Shown here: positions 54,558-63,601 of the stretch, piece by piece
Position numbering within the stretch: position 1 is the stretch's first letter
How the letters are laid out: every line of letters starts with the position of its first letter
Source of the DNA: JALYXI01 sp963795835
GTDB lineage: Bacteria > Acidobacteriota > Terriglobia > Bryobacterales > Bryobacteraceae
DNA length: 64,000 bases
Assembly (NCBI GenBank): GCA_963795835.1
Contig: CAWCJC010000001.1
Location: 62,001 to 126,000 of the forward strand
Direction: 5' to 3'
Notes under the pieces: model-generated
The model's input: the letters and a program-made list of their open reading frames with translations, nothing else
Database searches by the model: none
Told to the model about the DNA's origin: nothing
Made by a program: the position numbers and the translations under genes

Positions 54558-55799
54558 CTAGTTCGAGATCGGCAGGTTGAGCGTTTGGGTGCCGGTGTTT
54601 CCGTTCAGAGAAAACGTGACGGACGCGCTATCGCTGGCAGGAATCTGCGGGATGACCACGTTGAATTGATAGAGGCCTACAAAGCCCGAAACCAGGCCCG
54701 CGAAGGCAAGAGTGGCGGGCTTGCCGCCAATGGAAAATTGCAGGCCGGAAAGATTGTTCGCCTGCCCGACGATCACGCCCGCGTTGATGTTGGGGCTGAC
54801 GGGGCCGAAGCCGACTCCATAGAGCATGATGGTGTCGCCAGGCTTGGCGCGGCGCGTCAGAATACCTGGCACCGGGGGCAGAACGTAAGTGCCACCGTCT
54901 GGAAACAGAGCTTCGGCATAAGCCACTCCGTTTATGTTCAAGACGGCCGGAGCCAGCAGGCCGGGTTGAACGGAGTTCACGGTGATCATGGTGGCGGCGC
55001 TCGCACCGCCGGCAGTGGTCACCACGACGGGCTGCCGTCCGGTGGCTACGGTGGAGGGCACTTGAACGTTTACCTGGTCGGGGTTGACGAATTGAACAAA
55101 AGCGGATTGACCGCCGATCTTGACGGTGGTGCCACCGAGCGCGATCGGTGCCTGGGGCCCGTTGAAGTCGGCCCCACCCCATTGCAGCAACTTGGTGGTG
55201 CTCAGGTTGGTCCCGTAGATTTCGACCCATGAGGCGGGCGCGATGGCCGGGGCACCGCCGTATCCGGTGGCAGTAACGACACCCTTGATCATGGGAGTGG
55301 GATCGAATTGGCCGTTAACCTTGCCCGAAATTGTGGAGTTGGGAGTAACACCGACGCTGCCCACGCCACAAACATTCGTTCCGGTGCATGTGGCAGTCTG
55401 GTCAAAGAACAGATTGAAGATGAAAGGGTCGAAGGAGAAGGTGCCGCCGCTGTTGGGCGTGATGCTGAACGTCAGACTCCCGGCCGACAAGTTAAAGAAT
55501 ATGGTGTCGCTGCCGATCGGAGAGGCCACCGTCTGTAAGGGTGAAATGCCATTGCCGGGATAGGTAAGCAGGAACTGATACTTACCACCGCCAAGCCCAG
55601 TGTAATTTCCCGACAAGACACACTTTGTGTTGGCACCATCGTAGTTGCAGGACCCAAAGGTGACCCGAGTTGTCCCTGCACCCGTGGCGTTCGTGCCCAG
55701 ACCGGTAAGCGTGTAGGTTTCGTTGCTGGGCAGAAGAGTCAGGATATCCGCGGTTGCGGGAACAGCTGTTAGAAGGGAAACAAAGAGGGCGAGCTTCAT
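54558..55799 (-). CDS. exported protein with TIGR03437-like C-terminal domains
   Basis: A 413-residue secreted protein starting at ATG 55799 (MKLALFVSLLTAVPATA as signal peptide); a start at 55820 is less likely. The first half is a Ser/Thr/Gly/Asn-rich beta domain with a few cysteines (FGSCNYDGANTKCVLSG, CTGTNVCGVG). The second half has the Solibacter-type C-terminal module: PASWVEIYGTNLS, VKIGGQSAFVQFVNPDQ, NVQVPS, then GDTIMLYGVGFGPVSP and GLYQFNVVIPQIP. The module is also at the end of the S53 protease upstream. It probably serves at the cell surface or in secretion; function unknown. Confidence 0.78.
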   Translation of the reverse strand: MKLALFVSLLTAVPATADILTLLPSNETYTLTGLGTNATGAGTTRVTFGSCNYDGANTKCVLSGNYTGLGGGKYQFLLTYPGNGISPLQTVASPIGSDTIFFNLSAGSLTFSITPNSGGTFSFDPFIFNLFFDQTATCTGTNVCGVGSVGVTPNSTISGKVNGQFDPTPMIKGVVTATGYGGAPAIAPASWVEIYGTNLSTTKLLQWGGADFNGPQAPIALGGTTVKIGGQSAFVQFVNPDQVNVQVPSTVATGRQPVVVTTAGGASAATMITVNSVQPGLLAPAVLNINGVAYAEALFPDGGTYVLPPVPGILTRRAKPGDTIMLYGVGFGPVSPNINAGVIVGQANNLSGLQFSIGGKPATLAFAGLVSGFVGLYQFNVVIPQIPASDSASVTFSLNGNTGTQTLNLPISN

Positions 55800-55867
55800 T
55801 GGACCCTGTGAGTTTAGCACCCGCCTATCTGAAATTCGCTTCGGAGAAGGGCTTCCGTTATGCGCGG

Positions 55868-58033
55868 CTAGTACTTGTCTTTGATTAGATTGGTCAGGCC
55901 TTTCACTTTCCGGCGAAGTTCTTCCGTAGCGTCGGAAATCTGGTTCGTGTCATAGATGACGCGAGGTGTCAGAAACACAATCAGTTCCGTTTTAGACTTG
56001 ACGTCGCTGGTGGTTCCGAAAGCCCCTCCGATCCAGGGGATTCGATCGAGCAACGGTATTCCGCTCTTTCCAATGGTGCGGGTTTCCTGGATGATGCCCC
56101 CGATTGCGACGGTGTCGCCGTCTTCTACGGTTACTTGAGTACTCACGTTGCGATGCGAGAACGAGGGCGAATTGATGCTGCTACTGACGTTCGGCTGGGG
56201 AGCGGTTACGCTTTGGTCAATGACTAAGGTGACAATGCCACTTGCGTTCACCCGGGCCAGAATATTCAAGGCCACGCCGGTACTGACGTTCGAAACAGAT
56301 TGTGTAAATTGCGAGGTCCCTCCGTTAGTCAGGCCGGGGGCTACGGCTTGAGCGGCAAGAGTGGGAACATCTGTACCCACATTAATGCTCGCCGGAATGC
56401 TATCCGTTGCGACAATCGAAGGAGCGGAGATGACTCGGGCATTGCCTCTCGATTCAGCAAACGAAACGCTGGACAGGAGGGCGCGGCTGCGGCCGATCAG
56501 CGTGCCCGCTGTAAAGGCACCGCCAATTTGCCCGAAACTCCCTACAAGCGTGCGGCTATTTCCCGCATCAGCGGGGCCACGCTGCTGCAGAGAAGCATTG
56601 ATACCGTAGCTGAACGAGCCGGAAAGATCGACTTCGTAGACACGCGCATCGATCAGTACCTGTCGGGGCGCAATATCAATCTGATCGAGCAGGTGAAGGA
56701 TCTGCTCCCACATCTGTGGGGTGCCCTGAACAATCAAAGTGTTGTCATAGGGATTGGGAATGATGCGGGGAAGCCCGATTTGGCCCAAAGGCGAACCGGT
56801 GGGAGAAAGGTACTGGCCGGTTTGATCGCGCGTGGTCAGAGCAGGCGCTGCACCGGCCGTTGCTCCGGGAGCACCTGTTGCCCCCGTCAATGGGTTTGCT
56901 CCCGCTGGTGCCGCCGGAGTAGCAAACGCCCCACTCAGAGAATTGGGGATTTCCGCTGGAGCGAATCCCGCTCCGGAAACGTTTCCCAACGTATTGTTAC
57001 CGGACCCGGGCACGAAGCCTCCGCCGCCTGGATTGAACGTGCTGTTGTTTCCCGTAAACCGGGAGCCGGCATTTAGAAACGAACTGTTCTGTCCGAACCC
57101 GCCGCCGGCGTTACCGTAAAGCTGCGTGAGCACGCTTCCAATAATTTCCGCGCGGCCGTATTTCAGTTTGTATACGTAATTCGAAACCGCGCCCACGGGG
57201 AGCCGCGTGGGTACATCCAGTTTGCTGATCCATTCCTTCACTTGCGTGAACACGCCGGCATTGGCGGCCACGGCGAGTACGGTGTTGATGCGGTCAATGG
57301 GAAGGAAGCGGACAGCGGAGTTTTTTTCGTTCAAAGCGTAGGCTTTGAAGACCGTGTCGAGTTCCTTTACCAGATCCGTAGGACGGCTATTTTGAGTGGT
57401 GAAGGTTTGGACCCGTTGGCCTGCGAAGGAATCCGCATCGAAGAGGTTGATCAGTTCCATCGTGCGCTTCATGTTGCGCGCATTGTCCTCAATCATCAGC
57501 AGGTTCGCAGGAAGGTAACTGATCATGGTGGCGCTCTCGCCCAGGAAAGGCTTGAGGATCGCTTCCATTTCAGGAGCGGTCATGTACTTGAGAAACACCA
57601 TGTTGAGCAGCGTACGCTCGTCATCGGGGAAGTCTTTCATATTCACCTGCGGGGAAATGGGCAGATGCGAGACCTCGCCCGCGGGGGAGATACGGAAGAT
57701 ATTGCCCACCTGCACCATGGCAAGGCCATTCATCCGCAAGATGGTTTCGAGGATGGGGCGCATGTCTTCGGCGCGAATGGTGCCGTAGGTGTTGATGGTG
57801 ACGCTGCCGCCTTTCACGCGCGAATCGAGGATGTAGTTGATGTGGAGATCGCGGGCGAGAATGTCGATTACTTCAAGCAGGGGTGCGTTGGGCAGGTTGA
57901 AGCCGCCGGGCACCGTGGGGGGCGGTGTCGCCGGAGCGGGAGCGGCGGCCGGGGCAGTTGCCGGCGGCGTTTGCGCTAAACATAAACCGGTAATGAGCGT
58001 GAGGGAGAGGAACGAGCGAAGAGACGAATACAT
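55868..58033 (-). CDS. gspD: type II secretion outer-membrane secretin
   Basis: A 721-residue secretin that forms the outer-membrane channel. After a signal peptide and a Pro/Ala-rich stretch comes an N0-like domain (FNLPNAPLLEVIDILARDLH), N1-N3 repeats (RTLLNMVFLKYMTAPEM, VQTFTTQNSRPTDLVKEL, YVYKLKYGRAEIIGSVL) with a Gly/Asn-rich insert (about 315-400), and the secretin core (VLIDARVYEVDLSGS, GDTVAIGGIIQET, GIPLLDRIPWIGGAFG, TELIVFLTPRVI). It ends a minus-strand operon and its ATG overlaps the upstream stop (TAATG). Confidence 0.92.
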   Translation of the reverse strand: MYSSLRSFLSLTLITGLCLAQTPPATAPAAAPAPATPPPTVPGGFNLPNAPLLEVIDILARDLHINYILDSRVKGGSVTINTYGTIRAEDMRPILETILRMNGLAMVQVGNIFRISPAGEVSHLPISPQVNMKDFPDDERTLLNMVFLKYMTAPEMEAILKPFLGESATMISYLPANLLMIEDNARNMKRTMELINLFDADSFAGQRVQTFTTQNSRPTDLVKELDTVFKAYALNEKNSAVRFLPIDRINTVLAVAANAGVFTQVKEWISKLDVPTRLPVGAVSNYVYKLKYGRAEIIGSVLTQLYGNAGGGFGQNSSFLNAGSRFTGNNSTFNPGGGGFVPGSGNNTLGNVSGAGFAPAEIPNSLSGAFATPAAPAGANPLTGATGAPGATAGAAPALTTRDQTGQYLSPTGSPLGQIGLPRIIPNPYDNTLIVQGTPQMWEQILHLLDQIDIAPRQVLIDARVYEVDLSGSFSYGINASLQQRGPADAGNSRTLVGSFGQIGGAFTAGTLIGRSRALLSSVSFAESRGNARVISAPSIVATDSIPASINVGTDVPTLAAQAVAPGLTNGGTSQFTQSVSNVSTGVALNILARVNASGIVTLVIDQSVTAPQPNVSSSINSPSFSHRNVSTQVTVEDGDTVAIGGIIQETRTIGKSGIPLLDRIPWIGGAFGTTSDVKSKTELIVFLTPRVIYDTNQISDATEELRRKVKGLTNLIKDKY

Positions 58034-58428
58034 TACTGTTTCTTCTGACGGTTCCAGATGCTCTGTTCGTTTGGATCCAATTCAGTTTTTTTCTTGTCCC
58101 ACTTCACGGTGCCGAAAGGGCTGGGCTTTTCAAAGTGAACGGAGTCGCCCGCGTCGGTGGCGACAGTGAGGGTGTCCTGTTCCGGTTTTACGGCGGTGAC
58201 TGGCTTATCTTCTACTTTTGAGACTCCGAAGGGAGTCTTGCGATAAAGCCACTTTTTGCCTTGCGCGTCGGTGTAGTGGAAGTTCCCGTCAGATTGTAAG
58301 ACAGCATCCTTGGGAACAGTCACCTCAGCGGGAGCGGCAGCCGGTTGGGTGGACCTCTTTGTAGACTTGGTAGTCTGCGCCGCGAGAGTAAGCGCCGCGA
58401 ATACGAGTAAGTAAGTGAGACGTGTCAT
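58033..58428 (-). CDS. small exported protein of unknown function in the secretion operon
   Basis: A 131-residue protein with a signal peptide (MTRLTYLLVFAALTLAAQ) and a hydrophilic Lys/Thr/Pro-rich body. A possible domain lies in YTDAQGKKWLYRKTPFGVSK. No family recognised. It lies between the GspC-like gene and gspD with a stop-start overlap with gspD, so it may be a pilotin-like helper of the secretin or an accessory of the system. That role is inferred from position only. Confidence 0.55.
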   Translation of the reverse strand: MTRLTYLLVFAALTLAAQTTKSTKRSTQPAAAPAEVTVPKDAVLQSDGNFHYTDAQGKKWLYRKTPFGVSKVEDKPVTAVKPEQDTLTVATDAGDSVHFEKPSPFGTVKWDKKKTELDPNEQSIWNRQKKQ

Positions 58429-58446
58429 AGGTTCCTTTTCAGTAAT

Positions 58447-59154
58447 TTATTGAGCTACCCACCGGCAAGCGTTACCGAAGGGTGTAGCTTCAACGATCTT
58501 TTTGTAGCCGTCCGCGATGGTGCCGGCCGGGGAGGGGTCGCCCGGGGCGCAGGCTTTCATGCCGGCCCCCGCGGGAATATCGAGCGGTTTCGCGGGCGCG
58601 GGCAACGGAACGCTTCCGGTTACCGCGACACCGGAGGACGACGCAGGCGGCGGCGCACTGGGAGCGCGCGCCAGGAGTTCTTCCACCTTGCGATCGATGC
58701 GCTTCCCATCCCATTCGAAGGAGATGATTTGCGGGGTAATACCGACCACCTTAAAATCGCCGATGGCTTCGCCCACCCGCACACCGTGCAGCCGCGCATC
58801 GGGCCTTTCAGACATGAGTGCCATCATGCCGGAGGGCAGCCCCATCACGCCGCCAACTTGCGGGAGAGCGGGCATAACTTTCACGGGCTTGGGTGGAGGC
58901 GCTTCGATGACGATATTCGGATTCCGATCTTTCGTGAAGAGGTCTTTTTGCGCGACGTCAGCATAGGGCAGGCCGGTAAAGGGGTCGGGCTTCGGCGTCG
59001 GAGCGAGTGCGACTGCGGCTTCGGGCTTCCGGGTATTGCGGCGCAGCTTCTCGGTGCGGGCCAGGTCGGCCAGATACTGCTCGCGCAACTTCCAGGCCGC
59101 GAATGCACTGCCGGCAAGCAGGACCAGATTGAGGAAGATCAGCTTGCGTTTCAA
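58447..59154 (-). CDS. GspC/PilP-like inner-membrane protein
   Basis: A 235-residue protein with one N-terminal membrane helix (LIFLNLVLLAGSAFAAWKL), a linker with FAKDLF-type motif (DVAQKDLFTKDRNP) and a small beta domain (VMGLPSGMMALMSERPDARLHGVRVGEAIG split here as GVMGLPSGMMALM and LHGVRVGEAIGDFKVVGI). This fits the HR domain of GspC or PilP, which links the inner-membrane platform to the secretin. The C-terminal 60 residues are Pro/Ala-rich. It overlaps the GspM-like gene by ATGA. Confidence 0.65.
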   Translation of the reverse strand: MKRKLIFLNLVLLAGSAFAAWKLREQYLADLARTEKLRRNTRKPEAAVALAPTPKPDPFTGLPYADVAQKDLFTKDRNPNIVIEAPPPKPVKVMPALPQVGGVMGLPSGMMALMSERPDARLHGVRVGEAIGDFKVVGITPQIISFEWDGKRIDRKVEELLARAPSAPPPASSSGVAVTGSVPLPAPAKPLDIPAGAGMKACAPGDPSPAGTIADGYKKIVEATPFGNACRWVAQ

Positions 59155-59741
59155 AATGAGGAGAACCCCTTCCTCTCCGGCACCATCTTTTTGGGAACCA
59201 TGCCGCCCAGGGTCATGCGGACGCCGATTGTCTTTTCCTTTTGATTCGCGGTGTTGATGCGGATATCGGAGGGGGCCAGCAACTCGGGTTCATGCGAGAT
59301 ACCGGCCATGAAGTTGATGAACTGTTCGATGTGGCATTCGAAGGAGACGGACGCGGTGGCTTCTCCATAATCAGCGCCCAACGCGCGGACCTGACCCAGT
59401 TCCCCGCCCCGCAGCTCGATTCCTTCGGCTCTCGCAACTTTCTTGGCAATTTCAAAAAGCCGGGCTTGCGCTTGCGGCGCGGTTTCGGCGACCAGGACGC
59501 CTTTTTCGCGGACGGCCAGTTCCGTGTCGATCTGCGCGAGCAAGGCCTGTTTGGCGGGCACGGTGGCGGCGATTTGACGATATTTTTCCAGCTGCTTTTC
59601 AGCGACTGCGGCTGAGCGTGTAGAGATCACGGGCTTGACCACCGGGGTAGAGCTGTCACTCAGGAAGACAAACCGCACCAGCAGAATCAGCAGCGCGACG
59701 GGCGCGCCGATCAGGAGTATGCGTTTATCCCGATCGCTCAT
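59151..59741 (-). CDS. GspM/PilO-like secretion protein
   Basis: A 196-residue protein with one N-terminal helix (ILLIGAPVALLILLVRFVFL), a coiled-coil segment (about 42-105, AAVAEKQLEKYRQIAATVPAKQ) and a ferredoxin-like C-terminal domain (ATASVSFECHIEQFINFMAGI). It is the expected partner of the GspL-like protein in the inner-membrane platform. Overlaps at both ends (ATGA) with neighbours fit a coupled operon. Confidence 0.78.
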   Translation of the reverse strand: MSDRDKRILLIGAPVALLILLVRFVFLSDSSTPVVKPVISTRSAAVAEKQLEKYRQIAATVPAKQALLAQIDTELAVREKGVLVAETAPQAQARLFEIAKKVARAEGIELRGGELGQVRALGADYGEATASVSFECHIEQFINFMAGISHEPELLAPSDIRINTANQKEKTIGVRMTLGGMVPKKMVPERKGFSSF

Positions 59742-61099
59742 TTCCGGGGCTTCCTTTGGATGCGGATGCGGAAAACTTCGGCCTGTTGCACGCGAGCGAC
59801 ACCGGTCATCAGTTCCGAGTTACGGAAGAGGGGGGAAGAATCGAGAATTTTCAGCAGGGAGGCAGCGTTTTCCGCTTCGCCGGCGATTACGACGGTATCC
59901 AGATTGATGTCGACGGACTGGGTCCAGATGGGCGGCGGAAGAAGTCGGGTGAGCTCCAGCATGACGTCGATAAAGCCTTGGTCGCGCTTGCGGTAGTCGT
60001 CAATAAACCGGATGCGGGCGCGATGCTCTTCGGCGCGTTTATCCAGAACGGCCGCTTGGTCCGCGGTGGGTTTGATCTTGCGGATTTCCGCGGTGAGAAC
60101 TTCGGAATACTGCCGATCTCGCATCTGCTGATAGGCGAACCAGGAGCCGGCGGCGGCGGCAAGCGCCAGTCCCAGAATCACGGTGGGGATGAAGCGCGCG
60201 CGGGAGCGCACGGTTCGGCGTTCCGCCGGCAACAGGTTTGCATAAGGCTTCCGCCAGGCACCCACTTGGGCCAGGGCCCCTGCAAACGCAAGCGCGGGAA
60301 AGGCGCCGGTGGTGCGAGGCTTAGGGAGGATAGAGGCCAGCGATTCGGGCGCTTCGTTGCTGGGAGGCAGGCGGAGCTCGGCGCGGGCGAGAGCCAGGGC
60401 ACGCGCCGGAGGCAGATGAAATTCGGCGGAGAAGACAGGGCGCGCCGGGCTTTGGCCATAGACTTCCACCGTGCCTGCTTCATCTTCGGCGTAGGCCAGA
60501 AATTCGGAGGGGGGCGCGCCGTAAAGCTGAAGCGCGGCGTTGAGTGCTGAGGCGGAGAACGTGAAGCCGGAGAGCGGAATGCCGGCTTCCTGGAAAAGGC
60601 GGGTGTACTCGGCAAGCGTGGAATCGCGCATCATGCCAAGCAGAACGTTGCCGGAGTTCAGCGGAGCCCAGCCGGAGGCAACGTCTTCATCGCCATAGGG
60701 ATGAAGGGCGTCAACCTGGTAGCCGATGGCGGAAGCGATGTCCTTCTTGAGGACACCCGGCATCGCCACAACACGCACGATGGCTTCCCGGCGGGGCAGG
60801 ACAACCACCGCGGAGAGATTGCGTTCGCCGTTCGAACGAAGCCACTTGTGGTATTCGCTGCCCCACTCTTTTGGGGGGCGCGTGCGGAAATCGGCGATCA
60901 CGGTGCGAGCCAGGATGAACGCTCCACTGGGGCGGGCCCGAACTACGACCGCGTGCAGGTTTTTCTCGCCGACTTCGATACAGGCGGCGGTTCCGAAAAT
61001 CAGGGAACGCTGCCACCGCTGCCCGAGTGAGAGCCGGGGTCTCCGGGGCGGCAGCGCGGCTGGCGCAGTGATACTGGGCTGCGTTTCAACCACGGTCAT
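59738..61099 (-). CDS. GspL-like protein with PilM-like and PilN-like parts
   Basis: A 453-residue protein. The first 290 residues resemble the actin-like PilM/GspL fold (LHAVVVRARPSGAF, VVVLPRREAIVRVVAMPG, SAIGYQVDALHPYGDEDVA), and after one helix (FIPTVILGLALAAAAGSWFA, about 305-325) a PilN/GspL-type coiled coil and domain (RFIDDYRKRDQGFIDVMLELTRLLPPP). It joins the cytosolic ATPase to the periplasmic part of the machine. Start ATG 61099 overlaps the gspK end by 14 bases. Confidence 0.82.
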   Translation of the reverse strand: MTVVETQPSITAPAALPPRRPRLSLGQRWQRSLIFGTAACIEVGEKNLHAVVVRARPSGAFILARTVIADFRTRPPKEWGSEYHKWLRSNGERNLSAVVVLPRREAIVRVVAMPGVLKKDIASAIGYQVDALHPYGDEDVASGWAPLNSGNVLLGMMRDSTLAEYTRLFQEAGIPLSGFTFSASALNAALQLYGAPPSEFLAYAEDEAGTVEVYGQSPARPVFSAEFHLPPARALALARAELRLPPSNEAPESLASILPKPRTTGAFPALAFAGALAQVGAWRKPYANLLPAERRTVRSRARFIPTVILGLALAAAAGSWFAYQQMRDRQYSEVLTAEIRKIKPTADQAAVLDKRAEEHRARIRFIDDYRKRDQGFIDVMLELTRLLPPPIWTQSVDINLDTVVIAGEAENAASLLKILDSSPLFRNSELMTGVARVQQAEVFRIRIQRKPRK

Positions 61100-62042
61100 A
61101 CCACCGGAGCACCACGTAGGGCGGGTCTTTGGCGGGCTGCAGCTTGATGATCACGGAGGCGGCGCGTCGAAGGTCGTTTAAGCGGTTATCGGGAAGGCGA
61201 AGGCGGGCAGAGGCGCGGATGGTGAAGATGGAATTTCCGCCAAAGCGGAGATGGGCCAACGCCGGATTGCCCTGGCTGAAGGCGGCATACTGAGCGGCGT
61301 TGCGGAAAGGGCGATTCGCAAGGATAGCGGCAATTAAGTTCGGTGGGATTCCGAGAGATTCCATCATGACCGGCGTGGCGCCGTTCACGTCATACGCGTT
61401 CAGCGAACCAAAGACGGACAACGAGTCCTTGAGGCCGCCCTGAGCAACCAGTTGCGGCGGGGAAACGGAGGTATCGCGCGTATAGGTGCCGTAGAAAAGT
61501 TCGGGCGTCATTCCGCGCACCGCCAAGAGTTCCTCAATCTCTTCTAGAGACGCGTGGCGCGGCAGAAAAGACGGTTGCAGGTTCAGGTAATAGCCATCCA
61601 GCGCCCCCGAGCCAGACCGGCCGGCGGGCGTGCGCCAATCTACGATGGATTGCGTGATGACCTGGGCGTTTTCCTGCTCGTGGGTGACGGCGGAAATCAG
61701 CCGGAAAAGTTGCTCCGGCGGGGCTTGATTGACGTTGAGCTTGGAGGCTTCGGGAATGATGTCGACGTGGACGGTTCCCGTGGGGAATTCGTAGTCGAAG
61801 CTAGGCTGGCCGGGAGCATACCAGGTGCCCCCCCACTGCATGCGAAGGATCGTGCGTTCGATTGCGCCTGTGGCGAGATAGTAGCTTTTCACGTCATCCA
61901 CCGCGGAGGACGTGCGCTCGGTTTCGCCTTTTACCGTGCCGGCGATGCTGAAAGCGATCGCGGCCAGGGCGGCGGAAAGCCACATCACGGCCAGGAGAGC
62001 TCCGCCGCGCCGCGGGCACGCCACCGCAAGACTAGTAGACAT
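61086..62042 (-). CDS. gspK: general secretion pathway minor pseudopilin GspK
   Basis: A 318-residue GspK: an N-terminal pseudopilin helix (GALLAVMWLSAALAAIAFSIAG) without a classic leader Phe, then the large alpha domain with DVKSYYLATGAIERTILRM, KLNVNQAPPEQLFRL, VDWRTPAGRSGSGALDGYY, ASLEEIEELLAVRGMTPELF and YDVNGATPVMMESLGIPP. GspK caps the tip of the pseudopilus. The start lies 11 bases inside gspJ. Confidence 0.85.
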   Translation of the reverse strand: MSTSLAVACPRRGGALLAVMWLSAALAAIAFSIAGTVKGETERTSSAVDDVKSYYLATGAIERTILRMQWGGTWYAPGQPSFDYEFPTGTVHVDIIPEASKLNVNQAPPEQLFRLISAVTHEQENAQVITQSIVDWRTPAGRSGSGALDGYYLNLQPSFLPRHASLEEIEELLAVRGMTPELFYGTYTRDTSVSPPQLVAQGGLKDSLSVFGSLNAYDVNGATPVMMESLGIPPNLIAAILANRPFRNAAQYAAFSQGNPALAHLRFGGNSIFTIRASARLRLPDNRLNDLRRAASVIIKLQPAKDPPYVVLRWYDRG

Positions 62043-62775
62043 CTTCGTAGACCTCCGTGGCGGAGCGAGTGACGCGGACGGGGGCGACCACTGTAATCAT
62101 GTGGAGGCGGCGGCCAACTTCGCCCAAAGGCTCCATTTCGATGCGGATCGCGTCAGGCCAGGCGTCGGCGGTCCAGACCGGCACCCATCGTTGCAATTCG
62201 GGGCGGGGGCGGAGTTCCTGATAGGAGAACGTGCAGGAAGCGAGCTTGTCGGCGAGGACGAAGGAGTTGGGGCCCGCTTCAATGGGCGTGAACTGAACCG
62301 TCGCGCGGCCGTTGATGCTGTCAAAGCCGCGGCCCAGGATGAAGAGACCGGCGGAGCGGCCACCGGTATACGGCGTTTCATCCACAATCAGACGGAAGCC
62401 CCCGTTATCTCCGGAAATCACCTGCAGGCCCAGAATTTGGGCGTGGCCGCGCGAGCCTTCCTTGAGCGAGTAAGAGGAGACAAAGCGCATGCTTTGCGGC
62501 TGGCCTTCAAAGAACGGCATCTTCTGGCCCGAGGGCGCGGCGGGGTTGCTGAAGACTTCGGCCGCGGCTGGGATCAGATTGTAAATCTCCTGTTCGAGGA
62601 CGCGCTGCGCCCCTGTGACGCGGCGATTTGCCATTAGCCGCTCATTCGCCTTCTGCATGGAATTCAGGCCGATGCGGATGGCCCACATCATGCCGAGCGT
62701 GAGCAAACTGAGCAGGGACACGGCGATCAGAACTTCGATCAGCGTGAGGCCGGACTGTGAATTCCGTTTGCGCAC
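62032..62775 (-). CDS. gspJ: pseudopilin GspJ
   Basis: A 247-residue prepilin-like protein. The leader and N-methylation motif read SQSGLTLIEVLIAVSLL, with the conserved Glu five residues after the Gly cleavage site. The soluble domain follows (RVLEQEIYNLIPAAAEVF, SMRFVSSYSLKEG). I chose the GTG at 62775 because it overlaps the gspI stop (TAGTG) and puts the leader close to the start. An extension to 62853 lies in gspI and is rejected. Confidence 0.85.
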   Translation of the reverse strand: MRKRNSQSGLTLIEVLIAVSLLSLLTLGMMWAIRIGLNSMQKANERLMANRRVTGAQRVLEQEIYNLIPAAAEVFSNPAAPSGQKMPFFEGQPQSMRFVSSYSLKEGSRGHAQILGLQVISGDNGGFRLIVDETPYTGGRSAGLFILGRGFDSINGRATVQFTPIEAGPNSFVLADKLASCTFSYQELRPRPELQRWVPVWTADAWPDAIRIEMEPLGEVGRRLHMITVVAPVRVTRSATEVYEDVY

Positions 62776-63185
62776 TAGAGTTGCGGTAGCGGCGTTATGC
62801 CCCGGCGATAGCCGTCGAGCGAGAAGTTGTGGCGCTGGCCGCCTTCCATCCACCAGATTTCGAGTTCAATGCGCTGGAGCATGGGTTGGCCCGCGGGCGA
62901 GTTCTGTTGCGTTTCGAACGGAGTGATGCGCGCGTGCCAGCCACTGGTATCGTCGTACTTCTCGTCGAGCTCGGCACCGGAAGGAATGCGGTGGTTCACA
63001 ATCAGTTCGTCCATTTTCGAATGGGCGCGCATCACGGCCTGATCGTAGCCTGTGAGGCGGCTGGCGTTGCGCATGGACGTGCTGATTCCGCCAAGCAGAG
63101 TGACAACGGCGACCGCCATGATCGTAGTGGCGACCAAGACTTCGAGGAGAGTGAAACCCTTGCGTGAGCTATTCGGAACGATCAT
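62775..63185 (-). CDS. gspI: pseudopilin GspI
   Basis: A 136-residue protein with a short basic leader and the prepilin motif RKGFTLLEVLVATTIMAVAV (Glu+5 present), followed by a small globular domain (MRAHSKMDELIVNHRIPSG, LELEIWW-like RIELEIWWMEGG). Minor pseudopilin at the tip of the secretion pseudopilus together with GspJ and GspK. Start overlaps the gspH stop. Confidence 0.85.
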   Translation of the reverse strand: MIVPNSSRKGFTLLEVLVATTIMAVAVVTLLGGISTSMRNASRLTGYDQAVMRAHSKMDELIVNHRIPSGAELDEKYDDTSGWHARITPFETQQNSPAGQPMLQRIELEIWWMEGGQRHNFSLDGYRRGITPLPQL

Positions 63186-63601
63186 GTTTGAGGCACTCCG
63201 GTTACCGGATCGATGCGGACCAGTTTGTGATTGCCGCGGCGGTTGTACAGATCGATGGTGATCTGAGGGGGAGTGCCGCCGGGGAGCAGGAGGAATTGGG
63301 TGGGCTGCTCGCCCACGATGTGGATGCCGTTTTCGAGTGCGTGACGGCGGGTGTAGCCGGGTTCGGAAGAGTAAAGAGTAAGCGAGCTATCGGCCGGGTT
63401 GATGACCACCTCAATGGCCTGTTCGCGGCGATCCACGCGGGTCATGGCGGCGGTGAGGAAGCTGGCGACTCCGTCGGCCGCCGACTTCAGTTGAATGCTG
63501 TCGAGGCCGGAGGAGACCGACGGGAACGAGATGCCGGCGATCAGGCCGATGATGGCCATCACAATCAGCATTTCGATCAACGTGACTCCGCGGCGGCGCA
63601 C
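63182..63601 (-). CDS. gspH: pseudopilin GspH
   Basis: A 139-residue protein with the prepilin motif RRRGVTLIEMLIVMAIIGLI (here Val instead of Phe after the Gly, Glu+5 present). The GspH/FimT-type domain follows with SGLDSIQLKSAADGVASFL, REQAIEVVINPADSSL. GTG start at 63601 overlaps the gspG stop (TAGTG). Gene order G, H, I, J, K supports the assignment. Confidence 0.85.
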   Translation of the reverse strand: MRRRGVTLIEMLIVMAIIGLIAGISFPSVSSGLDSIQLKSAADGVASFLTAAMTRVDRREQAIEVVINPADSSLTLYSSEPGYTRRHALENGIHIVGEQPTQFLLLPGGTPPQITIDLYNRRGNHKLVRIDPVTGVPQT

